A stretch of DNA of 64,000 bases, from assembly GCF_003095655.1 (NCBI RefSeq), contig NZ_CP029151.1:1611001-1675000 (forward strand), given 5' to 3'. The position numbers were made by a program, and so were the translations under genes. The stretch comes from Dokdonia sp. Dokd-P16. Its GTDB lineage: Bacteria; Bacteroidota; Bacteroidia; Flavobacteriales; Flavobacteriaceae. Under the pieces are notes generated by a model. The model was not told the origin of the DNA, did no database searches, and saw nothing but the letters and a program-made list of their open reading frames with translations. This document shows positions 52,590 through 61,197 of the stretch, piece by piece; within the stretch, counting starts at the first letter, position 1, and each line of letters opens with the position of its first letter.

Positions 52590-53423
52590 TTACGTTCTAT
52601 CCTTGTCTCTATAGACGCTTGGAGTGATTTTCATCAATTTCTTAAAGTTTTTATTAAAATGCGATAAAGTCTTATAACCACAGCGATCTGCAACATCTGC
52701 TATAGGAATTTCTCGTTGAGCTTCTAGTAAGGAGCAGGCATGTGCAATGCGAACTTCAGTAAGAAAACTAAAATATGACTTGTTTGTGCGCTGTTTAAAG
52801 TACTTGCAAAAGCTATGAGGCGTCAAAGATGTTAAGGATGCAAGATCATTTAAATGCACCTCTTGTCTGTAATTTGCTAGTGTAAAGTCAAAGATTGCGC
52901 TCATGCGTTTTCCATCTTTTTCAGAAATGTGGCGTTCATAAATAAACGTTGAAAGCGATATGTTTTTCTTGATTTTCAAGACAGTAATTAGGTCTATAAA
53001 ATGCCCTAATCTATGCATTCCTTGAGCCGTGTTTATATGCTGGAACAAAGATGCAATTTCAGGAGTTATAGATGTTTTAAATCCCGCTTTCGCAAAAGCA
53101 TTAAAATCCGCAATACCTTTTCCTTCTTCTAATTGTAAAAATATATCGCCAAAAGATGCTGTACTAAAGAATACAGAATACATCAAGCAATCTGCGGTGT
53201 CACTATTAAATACATGGGGCTGAAAGCTGCCTAAAACAATTACCTCTCCAGCCGAAAATGAATGAACAGTATCTCCTGCCACTAGAGTTCCCGTTCCTTT
53301 CTTAATGTAGCTTATTTGGATTTCCTCATGATGATGGAGTGCATTGTATAATACACCTTGATCTACTTGAAATAAAATAGCAGCATTGCTGGGCTTCGGA
53401 ATTTTAAAAGGGAGTACACGCAT
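52590..53423 (-). CDS. AraC-family transcriptional regulator
   Basis: 277 residues. N-terminal cupin-like ligand domain (HHHEEIQISYIKKGTGTLVAG, GEVIVLGSFQPHVF) and C-terminal double HTH (LNDLASLTSLTPHSFCKYFK and IPIADVADRCGYKTLSHFNKNFKKLM). It diverges from the hydroxyproline operon across a 133-base gap and is the likely activator of that operon, with hydroxyproline or an intermediate as ligand; that is inference. A degenerate palindrome (53085-53099) is read as NAFAKAGF. Minus-strand TACCTTTA three bases before the ATG suggests a near-leaderless message. Confidence 0.9.
   Translation of the reverse strand: MRVLPFKIPKPSNAAILFQVDQGVLYNALHHHEEIQISYIKKGTGTLVAGDTVHSFSAGEVIVLGSFQPHVFNSDTADCLMYSVFFSTASFGDIFLQLEEGKGIADFNAFAKAGFKTSITPEIASLFQHINTAQGMHRLGHFIDLITVLKIKKNISLSTFIYERHISEKDGKRMSAIFDFTLANYRQEVHLNDLASLTSLTPHSFCKYFKQRTNKSYFSFLTEVRIAHACSLLEAQREIPIADVADRCGYKTLSHFNKNFKKLMKITPSVYRDKDRT
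53085..53099. repeat. Degenerate palindrome copy in the AraC gene
   Basis: CGCTTTCGCAAAAGC, one base off the consensus (G to A), still read as AFAKA. Confidence 0.7.
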
Positions 53424-53511
53424 ATATAAAGGTACTTTTTTGTTTCAAATAATCAGCAGGTCATATTAATTTGGATAATATACTATTAGTGATGGATAAA
53501 ACAGTATTTAA

Positions 53512-53539
53512 TTTTGGGCTTATAGTGCCATTATCTTTG
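53512..53539 (+). promoter_or_regulatory. Promoter of the hydroxyproline catabolic operon
   Basis: TTTTG at 53512-53516 and TATCTTTG at 53532-53539, spacer 15 (slightly short). The start codon is 17 bases after the -7 box. The region between this and the AraC gene (53424-53511) is where a regulator site is expected; I saw no clean repeat there. Confidence 0.6.
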
Positions 53540-53556
53540 ACCAAAATAACATCATT

Positions 53557-54471
53557 ATGAGTATAGAATGGAGAGGTGTCATGCCTGCGGTAACGACAAA
53601 ATTTACAAAAAAAGACGAGCTGGATCTTGACATGTTTGCTGTAAACATCAAAGCCCAACTTGACGCGGGAGTGCACGGTATTGTACTAGGAGGCACACTA
53701 GGGGAGGCGAGTACTCTAGAAGATCATGAAAAGCGCACACTTACTACGGAGACGGTAAAACTTGTAAATGGTAGCGTACCGGTCATGATAAATATTGCGG
53801 AGCAATCTACAAAAGGAGCCATTGCTGCCGCACAGAAAGCTGAGGAAGATGGAGCAAGTGGCCTTATGATGCTTCCTCCTATGAGATATAATGCAGGAGA
53901 TGCCGAAGTGGTTACTTATTTTCAAGATGTTGCAAGTAGTACCAGCTTACCTATCATGATTTATAATAATCCTGTAGATTATAAAATAGAGGTCACTCTT
54001 AACATGTTTGAGACCTTGCTAAAACATGATAATATTCAAGCTGTAAAAGAAAGTACTCGCGATATTTCTAATGTAACACGCATTAAAAATAACTTTGGAG
54101 ATAGGCTTAAAATAATGACTGGCGTTGATACACTAGCGCTAGAGTCATTGTTGATGGGAGCAGATGGCTGGGTCGCAGGTTTAGTATGTGCTTTTCCAGC
54201 AGAGACTGTAGCAATATACGAGCTGCAAAAGGCTGGTAGAATTAAAGAAGCAATTGAGATTTATCGCTGGTTCTTACCACTACTAGAATTAGATATAAAT
54301 CCTAAACTGGTACAAAACATAAAACTTGCAGAAGTCCATACTGGTATAGGGACAGAAGATGTGCGTAAACCTAGACTGCCACTTTCTGGAGATGAGAGAG
54401 AACATGTCTTGCAAGTAATAAAAAGTGGACTGGCTAGTAGACCTTCCTTACCTAATTATAGAAATTTATAA
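53557..54471 (+). CDS. DHDPS-family 1-pyrroline-4-hydroxy-2-carboxylate deaminase (predicted)
   Basis: 304 residues, a class I aldolase-type TIM barrel of the DapA/NAL family: GGTLGEASTL (45-54), Tyr136 in MIYNNP and the Schiff-base Lys164 in QAVKEST. In this gene set the expected reaction is deamination of pyrroline-4-hydroxy-2-carboxylate to 2-oxoglutarate semialdehyde. Lysine synthesis (DapA) is unlikely because of the neighbours: ALDH, proline-racemase-type epimerase and D-amino acid oxidase. It is first in the operon. Confidence 0.85.
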   Translation: MSIEWRGVMPAVTTKFTKKDELDLDMFAVNIKAQLDAGVHGIVLGGTLGEASTLEDHEKRTLTTETVKLVNGSVPVMINIAEQSTKGAIAAAQKAEEDGASGLMMLPPMRYNAGDAEVVTYFQDVASSTSLPIMIYNNPVDYKIEVTLNMFETLLKHDNIQAVKESTRDISNVTRIKNNFGDRLKIMTGVDTLALESLLMGADGWVAGLVCAFPAETVAIYELQKAGRIKEAIEIYRWFLPLLELDINPKLVQNIKLAEVHTGIGTEDVRKPRLPLSGDEREHVLQVIKSGLASRPSLPNYRNL

Positions 54472-54530
54472 TGCTACAGATAAGATCATTGTCTAATTAT
54501 TACTCTGCACCAGCAAAAAATTAAAGCATT

Positions 54531-56027
54531 ATGATTACAGGAAAAAATCAAATAGGTTTTACACAGACCGCTACGGGTAACGTGACTTATAAAACTATAA
54601 ATCCTCTACTAAATAAGGAAAATCCAACCGTATTTTACGAGGCTACTCAACAAGAAATAAATACTGCTTGTGCGCTTGCTCACAAAGCCTTTCACTCCTA
54701 CAGTCAAATAAAGGGAAGTAAACGCGCAAGCTTTTTAAGTGCTATTGCAGATGAGGTAGAGGCTTTAGGCGCTAGTCTTACAGATATGTATATGCAAGAA
54801 AGTGGCCTTCCAGAAGGTAGAGCACAAGGGGAACTAGGTCGAACATTAGGGCAGCTTAGAATGTTTGCAGAGTTAGTGTCACAAGACAAATGGCGCAATT
54901 CTACAGGGGCAGGAAATGCAAGCGGACTTAAAAAAGCATTGATTGCTATAGGGCCTGTAGTTGTTTTTGGGGCAAGTAATTTTCCGCTGGCTTTTTCTAC
55001 GGCTGGTGGTGATACCGCTAGTGCTCTTGCAGTCGGTTGTCCTGTTATTGTAAAGTCACATCCTATGCATTCTGGTACGGGAGAGATGGTGGCTACTGCT
55101 ATTATTAAAGCTGCACAAAAAACAGGAATGCCAGAAGGTGTTTTTTCTAATCTTAATAGTGCGGGTATTGAAGTAGGAGAGGAACTCGTGAAAAATACTG
55201 CAATAAAAGCCGTTGGATTTACGGGTAGTCATACTGGTGGTCGTGCACTGTACAATCTCGCGGCACAAAGAGATACTCCTATTCCAGTTTTTGCAGAGAT
55301 GGGAAGTATTAATCCAGTGATTATAACGCAGGAGGCTTTAAGTAATAGAGGCTCTCAAATAGCCGAAACATATGCAGGTTCTATCACTCAAGGTGTAGGA
55401 CAGTTTTGTACAAATCCAGGACTTATTATTACCGTTGCTAGTGATGAAGCTCAAGCTTTTGTAAATGATCTAGCAAATAATCTGAGCAAGGTAGAGGAAG
55501 GATGCATGTTGCATCCACGTATACAATCTGGATTTACTAGCGGAGAGAAAGAAATGGCAAAAGTACCTGAAGTCACTTTTGTGATGAGTACAGATAGCAG
55601 TAAAGAAAATCATGCAGCTCCCACACTGGCGGTTGTAAAAGGTGTAGATTTTATCAACAATTCTCAGCTGCACAAAGAAGTTTTTGGTCCTTTTTCTATG
55701 GTTGTGCTTGCAAAAGATGAAGCCGAGTTATTAAAGATTATAGAAAATCTAGAAGGGCAGCTTACGGCTACTCTTATTGCTCAAGATGAAGAGGTTGCCA
55801 CATTACAAGGTATTACACTAGCTTTACAAGACAAGGTAGGTCGCATCATTTACAACGGAGTTCCCACAGGAGTTGCGGTAGAAGATGGTATGACACACGG
55901 AGGACCATATCCAGCAAGTACAGATAGTCGCTTTACGGCGGTAGGAAATCATAGTATTTTGCGTTGGGTAAGGCCTTTTAGTTTCCAAGACTTTCCTTCG
56001 ACGTTGTTGCCAGATTATCTAAAATAG
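54531..56027 (+). CDS. 2-oxoglutarate semialdehyde dehydrogenase (aldehyde dehydrogenase family, predicted)
   Basis: 498 residues of the aldehyde dehydrogenase superfamily, NADP-leaning subgroup: VVFGASNFPLAFSTAGGDTA, VIVKSHPMHSGTGE, FTGSHTGGRAL, the Glu in AEMGSINPV and the catalytic Cys in GQFCTNPGL. The GASNFPLAF version is typical of 2,5-dioxopentanoate dehydrogenases. It would oxidise the deaminase product to 2-oxoglutarate, the last step of hydroxyproline breakdown. It lies 59 bases after the deaminase gene and 7 before the peptidase gene. Confidence 0.88.
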   Translation: MITGKNQIGFTQTATGNVTYKTINPLLNKENPTVFYEATQQEINTACALAHKAFHSYSQIKGSKRASFLSAIADEVEALGASLTDMYMQESGLPEGRAQGELGRTLGQLRMFAELVSQDKWRNSTGAGNASGLKKALIAIGPVVVFGASNFPLAFSTAGGDTASALAVGCPVIVKSHPMHSGTGEMVATAIIKAAQKTGMPEGVFSNLNSAGIEVGEELVKNTAIKAVGFTGSHTGGRALYNLAAQRDTPIPVFAEMGSINPVIITQEALSNRGSQIAETYAGSITQGVGQFCTNPGLIITVASDEAQAFVNDLANNLSKVEEGCMLHPRIQSGFTSGEKEMAKVPEVTFVMSTDSSKENHAAPTLAVVKGVDFINNSQLHKEVFGPFSMVVLAKDEAELLKIIENLEGQLTATLIAQDEEVATLQGITLALQDKVGRIIYNGVPTGVAVEDGMTHGGPYPASTDSRFTAVGNHSILRWVRPFSFQDFPSTLLPDYLK

Positions 56028-56034
56028 AACCTTT

Positions 56035-57747
56035 ATGAAGCATATAATTATACTGCTCGTTTTCTGTATTTCAATGAATGTTTGCGCTCAGAATTCTTCG
56101 GCGCAGCTTGCAAAAATTATAGAAGATAGTCAGGAGTTCAAGTGGCAAGATGATTTGGCAGATGAGCATCCTATGGGTGTTTTTTCAAAAGAACGGTTTG
56201 AAAAGGAGTCCGCTTTCGCGAAAGCGCAACTTAAAAAACTACAGGCTATATCACCATCAACGTTGTCTGAAACGGAGCTCATATCTCTAGAATTACTCAA
56301 GTTCAAGCTCCAAGAAACGGTAGATTACTATGAATACGAAAGCTATTTAAATCCGCTATTGTCAGATTCGGGTTTTCATAGTAGTTGGAATTATATGGTG
56401 CGTCCCATAAGTACGTATAAGCAAGCGGTTTTATACCTCAATAAGCTGAAAGCGTTACCAGAAGTAGTAGATCAATACTTGCCATTGTTGAGAGAAGGAG
56501 TTGCAAAAGGTGTCTCACAGCCGCGTGTAATTTTTAATGGATATGAGAGTACGTATGATTCACAAATTGTAGCCAATTATAAAGATAGCTTCTATTATGA
56601 ACCATTCTTAAACTTACCAAGTTCAATCTCAGGCTCGCAAAGAGATTCGATATTGGTAGCCGCTAGAAGCGTCATTGAGCAGCAAGTGATTCCATCTTTT
56701 AAGCGTGTAAAAATATTCTTTGAAACAGAATACCTCCCAAAAACGCGCACGACACTTGGAGTTTCAGAAACACCAAATGGAAAAGTATATTATCAAAATA
56801 GAATAAACTATTACACGACCCTAGATATCACTGCAGATGAGGTGTATAACAAAGGACTCGCTGAAGTTGCCCGCATTAAAGCCGAAATGCAGAAAATTAT
56901 TAAGGAAGTAAATTTCGAAGGATCTTTTGCAGATTTCTTGCAGTTTCTGCGCACAGATAAACAGTTTTATACCACTTCTCCAGAGCAACTGCTTATGATT
57001 GCTCGTGATATGGCAAAAAGAGCAGATGCACAATTACCACGGTTTTTTAAAACCTTACCTCGCAAACCCTATGGAGTGGCGCCAGTACCAGACGCAATTG
57101 CTCCTAAATACACTACAGGACGATATGTAGGTAGTGCAAAGGGTAGTACTAATCCAGGTTATTACTGGGTAAATACTTATGATTTGCCTAGTAGACCAGT
57201 ATATGTATTGCCATCACTTACAGTTCATGAAGCTGTTCCTGGGCATCACTTGCAAGGATCGCTCAATCAAGAGCTGGGCGATAGTATTCCAACATTTAGA
57301 AAAAACATGTATGTAAATGCATACGGTGAGGGATGGGGATTGTATTGCGAATACCTCGCTGCCGAAATGGGAATGTATACAACACCGTACGAACGTTTTG
57401 GTCAACTCACTTATGAAATGTGGCGTGCTTGCAGACTTGTAGTAGATACTGGATTACACGCAAAAGGCTGGACAAGGGAGCAAGTGGTAAATTATATGTC
57501 TGAAAACACAGCGCTTTCCATACATGAAATTAATACGGAGACAGATAGGTATATCTCATGGCCAGGACAAGCGCTTGCTTATAAAATGGGCGAACTCAAA
57601 ATAAGAGAACTGAGAACGCTAGCAGAAAAAGAGCTAGGTACTAAGTTTGACATTAGGGAATTCCATGAGATCATCCTAGAGCAAGGAACGGTAACACTCG
57701 CTATACTTGATAGACGAGTTAAGCATTGGATTGAGAAAAATAGTTAA
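56035..57747 (+). CDS. Secreted DUF885 metallopeptidase-like protein
   Basis: 570 residues with signal peptide MKHIIILLVFCISMNVCAQ. DUF885 hallmarks: TVHEAVPGHHLQGSL with the HExxxGH metal-like motif near residue 400, YGEGWGLYCEYLAAEMG, WRACRLVVDTGLH, and Y-rich termini. Members are zinc-dependent peptidase-like proteins of largely unknown specificity. Its place inside the operon (7 bases after ALDH, 21 before the epimerase) suggests it frees hydroxyproline or hydroxyproline-containing peptides outside the inner membrane; that is inference. Palindrome copy 16 is read as ESAFAKAQL in an N-terminal helix. Confidence 0.85.
   Translation: MKHIIILLVFCISMNVCAQNSSAQLAKIIEDSQEFKWQDDLADEHPMGVFSKERFEKESAFAKAQLKKLQAISPSTLSETELISLELLKFKLQETVDYYEYESYLNPLLSDSGFHSSWNYMVRPISTYKQAVLYLNKLKALPEVVDQYLPLLREGVAKGVSQPRVIFNGYESTYDSQIVANYKDSFYYEPFLNLPSSISGSQRDSILVAARSVIEQQVIPSFKRVKIFFETEYLPKTRTTLGVSETPNGKVYYQNRINYYTTLDITADEVYNKGLAEVARIKAEMQKIIKEVNFEGSFADFLQFLRTDKQFYTTSPEQLLMIARDMAKRADAQLPRFFKTLPRKPYGVAPVPDAIAPKYTTGRYVGSAKGSTNPGYYWVNTYDLPSRPVYVLPSLTVHEAVPGHHLQGSLNQELGDSIPTFRKNMYVNAYGEGWGLYCEYLAAEMGMYTTPYERFGQLTYEMWRACRLVVDTGLHAKGWTREQVVNYMSENTALSIHEINTETDRYISWPGQALAYKMGELKIRELRTLAEKELGTKFDIREFHEIILEQGTVTLAILDRRVKHWIEKNS
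56211..56226. repeat. CGCTTTCGCGAAAGCG palindrome, copy 16 (in DUF885 gene)
   Basis: Perfect 16-base copy; read as SAFAKA. Confidence 0.9.
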
Positions 57748-57768
57748 CCCCTTTCTTAGTAATAGTAT

Positions 57769-58773
57769 ATGAAACACACCTTCACTTGTATAGACGCACA
57801 CACCTGCGGAAATCCGGTAAGACTCGTTGCTCATGGTGGTCCAGATCTCAAGGGGGCAACTATGAGCGAGAAGCGACAGCATTTTCTTAAAGAGTATGAC
57901 TGGATACGCAAAGGATTGATGTTTGAACCACGCGGTCACGATATGATGAGCGGGAGCATCTTATTCCCTCCGCATGATCCTGAAAATGATTTCTCTATTC
58001 TTTTTATAGAGACTTCAGGGTGCTTGCCTATGTGTGGTCACGGAACTATCGGGACGATAACAATTGCAATAGAAGAAGGGATCATCACACCTAGAGTGCC
58101 TGGTATTATTAAAATGGAAGCCCCAGCAGGATTAGTTGAAATTGAATACCAACAAACGGGTGATAAAGTAGATTGGGTGCGTCTCACTAATGTAGCCTCT
58201 TTTCTGGCTGCCGAAAATCTAACCGTCGATTGCCCAGGTCTCGGCGAGATCTCGTTTGATGTAGCTTATGGTGGCAATTACTACGCAATTGTAGATCCAC
58301 AAGAGAATTTTACTGGCGTACACGAGTTTACGGCTGGTCAGATTATACAAATGAGTCAGGTAGTGCGTGAGCGTATTAATGAGAAATATCCTAATCAATT
58401 TGTCCATCCAGAAAATGATACCATAAGAGATGTAACTCACATGTTATGGACGGGAAATCCTATGGATGCAACATCAGATGGGCGCAATGCTGTTTTTTAT
58501 GGAGATAAAGCCATAGATCGCAGCCCTTGTGGTACGGGAACTTCGGCTCGTCTCGCACAATTGTATGCAAAAGGGAAATTACAAGTAGGAGAGCCCTTTG
58601 TGCACGAGAGTTTTATAGGCTCAAAATTTATAGGTCGTGTAACAAAAGAAACAATGATAGGTGATCAAAAAGCCATTGTACCTAGCATACAAGGATGGGC
58701 AAGAATATATGGACATAATACCATTACCATAGACGAGGAAGATCCCTATGCTTTAGGGTTTTCTGTAATATAG
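57769..58773 (+). CDS. 4-hydroxyproline 2-epimerase (proline racemase family)
   Basis: 334 residues. Both catalytic cysteines are present: Cys89 in MCGHGTIG and Cys254 in DRSPCGTGTSA. Two Cys mean an epimerase or racemase; the dehydratase branch has Thr at the second place. IDAHTCGNPVRLV and RGHDMMSGS are typical. The expected reaction is trans-4-hydroxy-L-proline to cis-4-hydroxy-D-proline, supplying the oxidase encoded 21 bases downstream. Confidence 0.92.
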   Translation: MKHTFTCIDAHTCGNPVRLVAHGGPDLKGATMSEKRQHFLKEYDWIRKGLMFEPRGHDMMSGSILFPPHDPENDFSILFIETSGCLPMCGHGTIGTITIAIEEGIITPRVPGIIKMEAPAGLVEIEYQQTGDKVDWVRLTNVASFLAAENLTVDCPGLGEISFDVAYGGNYYAIVDPQENFTGVHEFTAGQIIQMSQVVRERINEKYPNQFVHPENDTIRDVTHMLWTGNPMDATSDGRNAVFYGDKAIDRSPCGTGTSARLAQLYAKGKLQVGEPFVHESFIGSKFIGRVTKETMIGDQKAIVPSIQGWARIYGHNTITIDEEDPYALGFSVI

Positions 58774-58794
58774 CATTGGATAAAAGAAGTATTT

Positions 58795-60042
58795 ATGGCA
58801 AAAGATGTTATCATCATAGGTGGAGGGATTATAGGATTAAGTTGTGCATACTTTCTACAAAAGTCTGGGCATCATGTCACGGTAATAGATCAATCTAAAA
58901 TGGATGGCGGCGCGAGTTATGTAAATGCTGGATATATGTCTCCTAGTCATCTCGTACCACTGGCAGCTCCCGGAGTCATGAGGCAAGGAATAAAGTGGAT
59001 GTTTAATAAAAAGAGTCCGCTGTATATTAAGCCGCGTCTTGATGCAGATTTTTTAAAATGGTCGCTAGCTTTTAATAGGTCGTGTACTCAGAAACATGTA
59101 AATAGCGCTGTTCCCGTAATGAAAGAAATTGCGGTGCTGGGGCGTGATTTATATCATCAGATCAAGCAAGAAGAAGGATTTTCTTTTCACTTAGAAAAAA
59201 AAGGACTGCTTATGCTTTGCCAGACAGAAGAAACACTTCAGCACGAGGACGAACTTGTGCAAATTGCAATAAAAGAAGGATTAAGCGCAAGAACCATTAC
59301 TGCTCAGGATGTTAAAGGGATGATGCCAGATGCTACGCTTGATATCGTGGGCGCCTCGTATTTTGAGTGTGATCATCACAGTACTCCTGGCGAATTTATG
59401 GCAGAAATGAAAGCACATCTTTTATCAAAAGGTGTTGTCATTCGGCAAGAGGAGAAGGTGATTGATGTAACAATTAATAAGGGTAAAATAACCAGTGTAA
59501 AAACAGATAAGGAAGAGTTTAAGGCGGATGAAGTTGTACTAGCCGCTGGAAGTTGGACAAGTACGCTTTCGCGAAAGCTAAACATCAGCTTACTACTTCA
59601 GGCAGGAAAAGGTTATCGCATCCAGACCACCAAAGAGACAGGAATCACCTACCCATCTATACTTTCAGAAGCAAAAGTTGCAATAACTCCAATGAATGGA
59701 TTTACACGTTTTGCAGGAACGATGGAAATTGCTGGAATCAATCACAGAATTAATAAGGCTCGAGTAGACTCTATTGCAGATGGTGTCAATAAGTATTTTC
59801 CAGAAGTGCATATTACAGCAGAAGAAAAAGCTGTTGCTGCTTGTGGCTTGCGACCAGTATCTGCAGATGGAATGCCATATATAGGTAAAAGTTCAAAATG
59901 CAAAAACCTCACTATCGCAACGGGTCATGCAATGATGGGGTGGACGTTAGGGCCTAGTACGGGTAAACTAGTGCAAGAAATTGTAGATGAGGTAACACCT
60001 AGTATGGATATGGCTATGTTTCATCCAGATAGAACGTTTTAA
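58795..60042 (+). CDS. FAD-dependent D-amino acid oxidase/dehydrogenase (D-hydroxyproline, predicted)
   Basis: 415 residues of the DAO family: FAD-binding VIIIGGGIIGLSCAYFLQ at the N-terminus, GASYVNAGYMSP, VVLAAGSWTS and the C-terminal ACGLRPVSADGMPYIG and GHAMMGWTLGPSTG. In context it should oxidise cis-4-hydroxy-D-proline to pyrroline-4-hydroxy-2-carboxylate, the substrate of the deaminase encoded at 53557. Soluble DadA-like form without membrane segments. Palindrome copy 17 is read as TSTLSRKLNIS, just after the LAAGSW motif. Confidence 0.88.
   Translation: MAKDVIIIGGGIIGLSCAYFLQKSGHHVTVIDQSKMDGGASYVNAGYMSPSHLVPLAAPGVMRQGIKWMFNKKSPLYIKPRLDADFLKWSLAFNRSCTQKHVNSAVPVMKEIAVLGRDLYHQIKQEEGFSFHLEKKGLLMLCQTEETLQHEDELVQIAIKEGLSARTITAQDVKGMMPDATLDIVGASYFECDHHSTPGEFMAEMKAHLLSKGVVIRQEEKVIDVTINKGKITSVKTDKEEFKADEVVLAAGSWTSTLSRKLNISLLLQAGKGYRIQTTKETGITYPSILSEAKVAITPMNGFTRFAGTMEIAGINHRINKARVDSIADGVNKYFPEVHITAEEKAVAACGLRPVSADGMPYIGKSSKCKNLTIATGHAMMGWTLGPSTGKLVQEIVDEVTPSMDMAMFHPDRTF
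59562..59580. repeat. CGCTTTCGCGAAAGCG palindrome, copy 17 (in D-amino acid oxidase gene)
   Basis: TACGCTTTCGCGAAAGCTA, one base short on the right arm; core 59567-59576 exact; read as TLSRKL. Confidence 0.85.
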
Positions 60043-60111
60043 GTAGAAGAATAGTTTTCTGAGAGCAGTGGAGGGGCTATTTTTATAAAAGAATATTTAC
60101 AAAGACTTATA

Positions 60112-61005
60112 ATGACAGATATCACAATCCTCACTTGCCAAAAATATTTTAAGCCAGCAGTTATTTCGGCTTACGAGCAAAACATACTGGATGAGCGTAA
60201 GCTGATTATCAAAGCTCTTGAAGATAAGGGACTCAACGTGCATTGCACAACTTGGGATGATCCAGATTACGACTTTTCACAAACACGGGCTATCGTTTTT
60301 AGAACCATTTGGGATTATTTTGAGAGGTACGAAGAGTTTTCTGTCTGGCTAGAAATTGCTAAAACTAAAACTCAACTTATAAACTCTTATGACTTAATAC
60401 AGTGGAATATTGATAAACACTATCTCGTAGATCTTGAAAAAAAAGGAGTTCGTATTGTTCCTACAGCTTATGTTGATAAAGGTTCATACCGTTCTATCGA
60501 GGAGGTTTGTTTAGAAAGAGACTGGCAAGATGTAGTCATAAAACCCGCTATAGCTGGAGGAGCTTTTCATACACATAAAGTGATGGAGTTTGAGCGTGCA
60601 GACAATGAAGAGCTCTTTGAAAATCTAGTTACAGAGCGGGATATGCTTGTGCAACCTTTTATAGCAACGATTGCTACTAAGGGTGAAGCCTCATTGATGG
60701 TTTTTAATGGTCGCTTTACGCACGCTATTCTTAAAAAAGCAAAGAAAGGTGATTATCGAGTGCAAGATGACTGGGGCGGAAGTGTTCATCCATATGAACC
60801 CACACAAGAAGAAATTACCTTTGCCGAAAAATGTTTTAGTGCTTGCTCATCAATGCCAGCGTATGGTCGAGCAGATATACTCTGGGATACAGATGGAACT
60901 CTTCTTCTGGGAGAATTAGAAATTATTGAGCCAGAATTGTGGATACGTAATTATCCAGAAAGCTCTGCAAGATTTGCAGAGGGTATAATTTCTGCTATGA
61001 AGTAG
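60112..61005 (+). CDS. ATP-grasp domain protein of unknown substrate
   Basis: 297 residues. The layout is that of a RimK/DcsG-like ATP-grasp ligase: an N-terminal Rossmann-like part (VHCTTWDDPDYDF, RTIWDYFERYEEF), a swivelling domain (DVVIKPAIAGGAFHTHKV), VQPFIATIATKGEASLMVFN and a C-terminal metal site (YGRADILW, LLLGELEIIEPELWI). Similar proteins join an amino group to a carboxylate. Relatives include cycloserine-pathway DcsG. It is 69 bases after the oxidase gene; whether it shares the operon is uncertain. The substrate cannot be told. Confidence 0.75.
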   Translation: MTDITILTCQKYFKPAVISAYEQNILDERKLIIKALEDKGLNVHCTTWDDPDYDFSQTRAIVFRTIWDYFERYEEFSVWLEIAKTKTQLINSYDLIQWNIDKHYLVDLEKKGVRIVPTAYVDKGSYRSIEEVCLERDWQDVVIKPAIAGGAFHTHKVMEFERADNEELFENLVTERDMLVQPFIATIATKGEASLMVFNGRFTHAILKKAKKGDYRVQDDWGGSVHPYEPTQEEITFAEKCFSACSSMPAYGRADILWDTDGTLLLGELEIIEPELWIRNYPESSARFAEGIISAMK

Positions 61006-61041
61006 TTATTTTAAACTTAAAGAGAATCAATAAACTTCGGT

Positions 61042-61056
61042 TTTCGCGAAAGCGTA
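61042..61056. repeat. CGCTTTCGCGAAAGCG palindrome, copy 18
   Basis: TTTCGCGAAAGCGTA, left arm degenerate, ten bases upstream of a -7-like box (61066-61073). Confidence 0.8.
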
Positions 61057-61065
61057 AAAATCCCC

Positions 61066-61073
61066 TATATTTA
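61066..61073 (+). promoter_or_regulatory. -7-like box upstream of hmgA
   Basis: TATATTTA at 61066-61073, followed five bases later by the ATG of a 22-codon frame (61079-61147, starting MNAQGWINLPILLN) and 125 bases later by hmgA. It is the best promoter candidate for the tyrosine catabolism genes. Confidence 0.4.
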
Positions 61074-61197
61074 CGCTCATGAACGCACAAGGCTGGATAA
61101 ACTTACCTATACTTCTTAATTTCCTCATAAAGAGGAACCCAGAATAGATTGCTTTACTTGATTTTGAGTAACTTTAAGACAATCTAAAAACACAACA

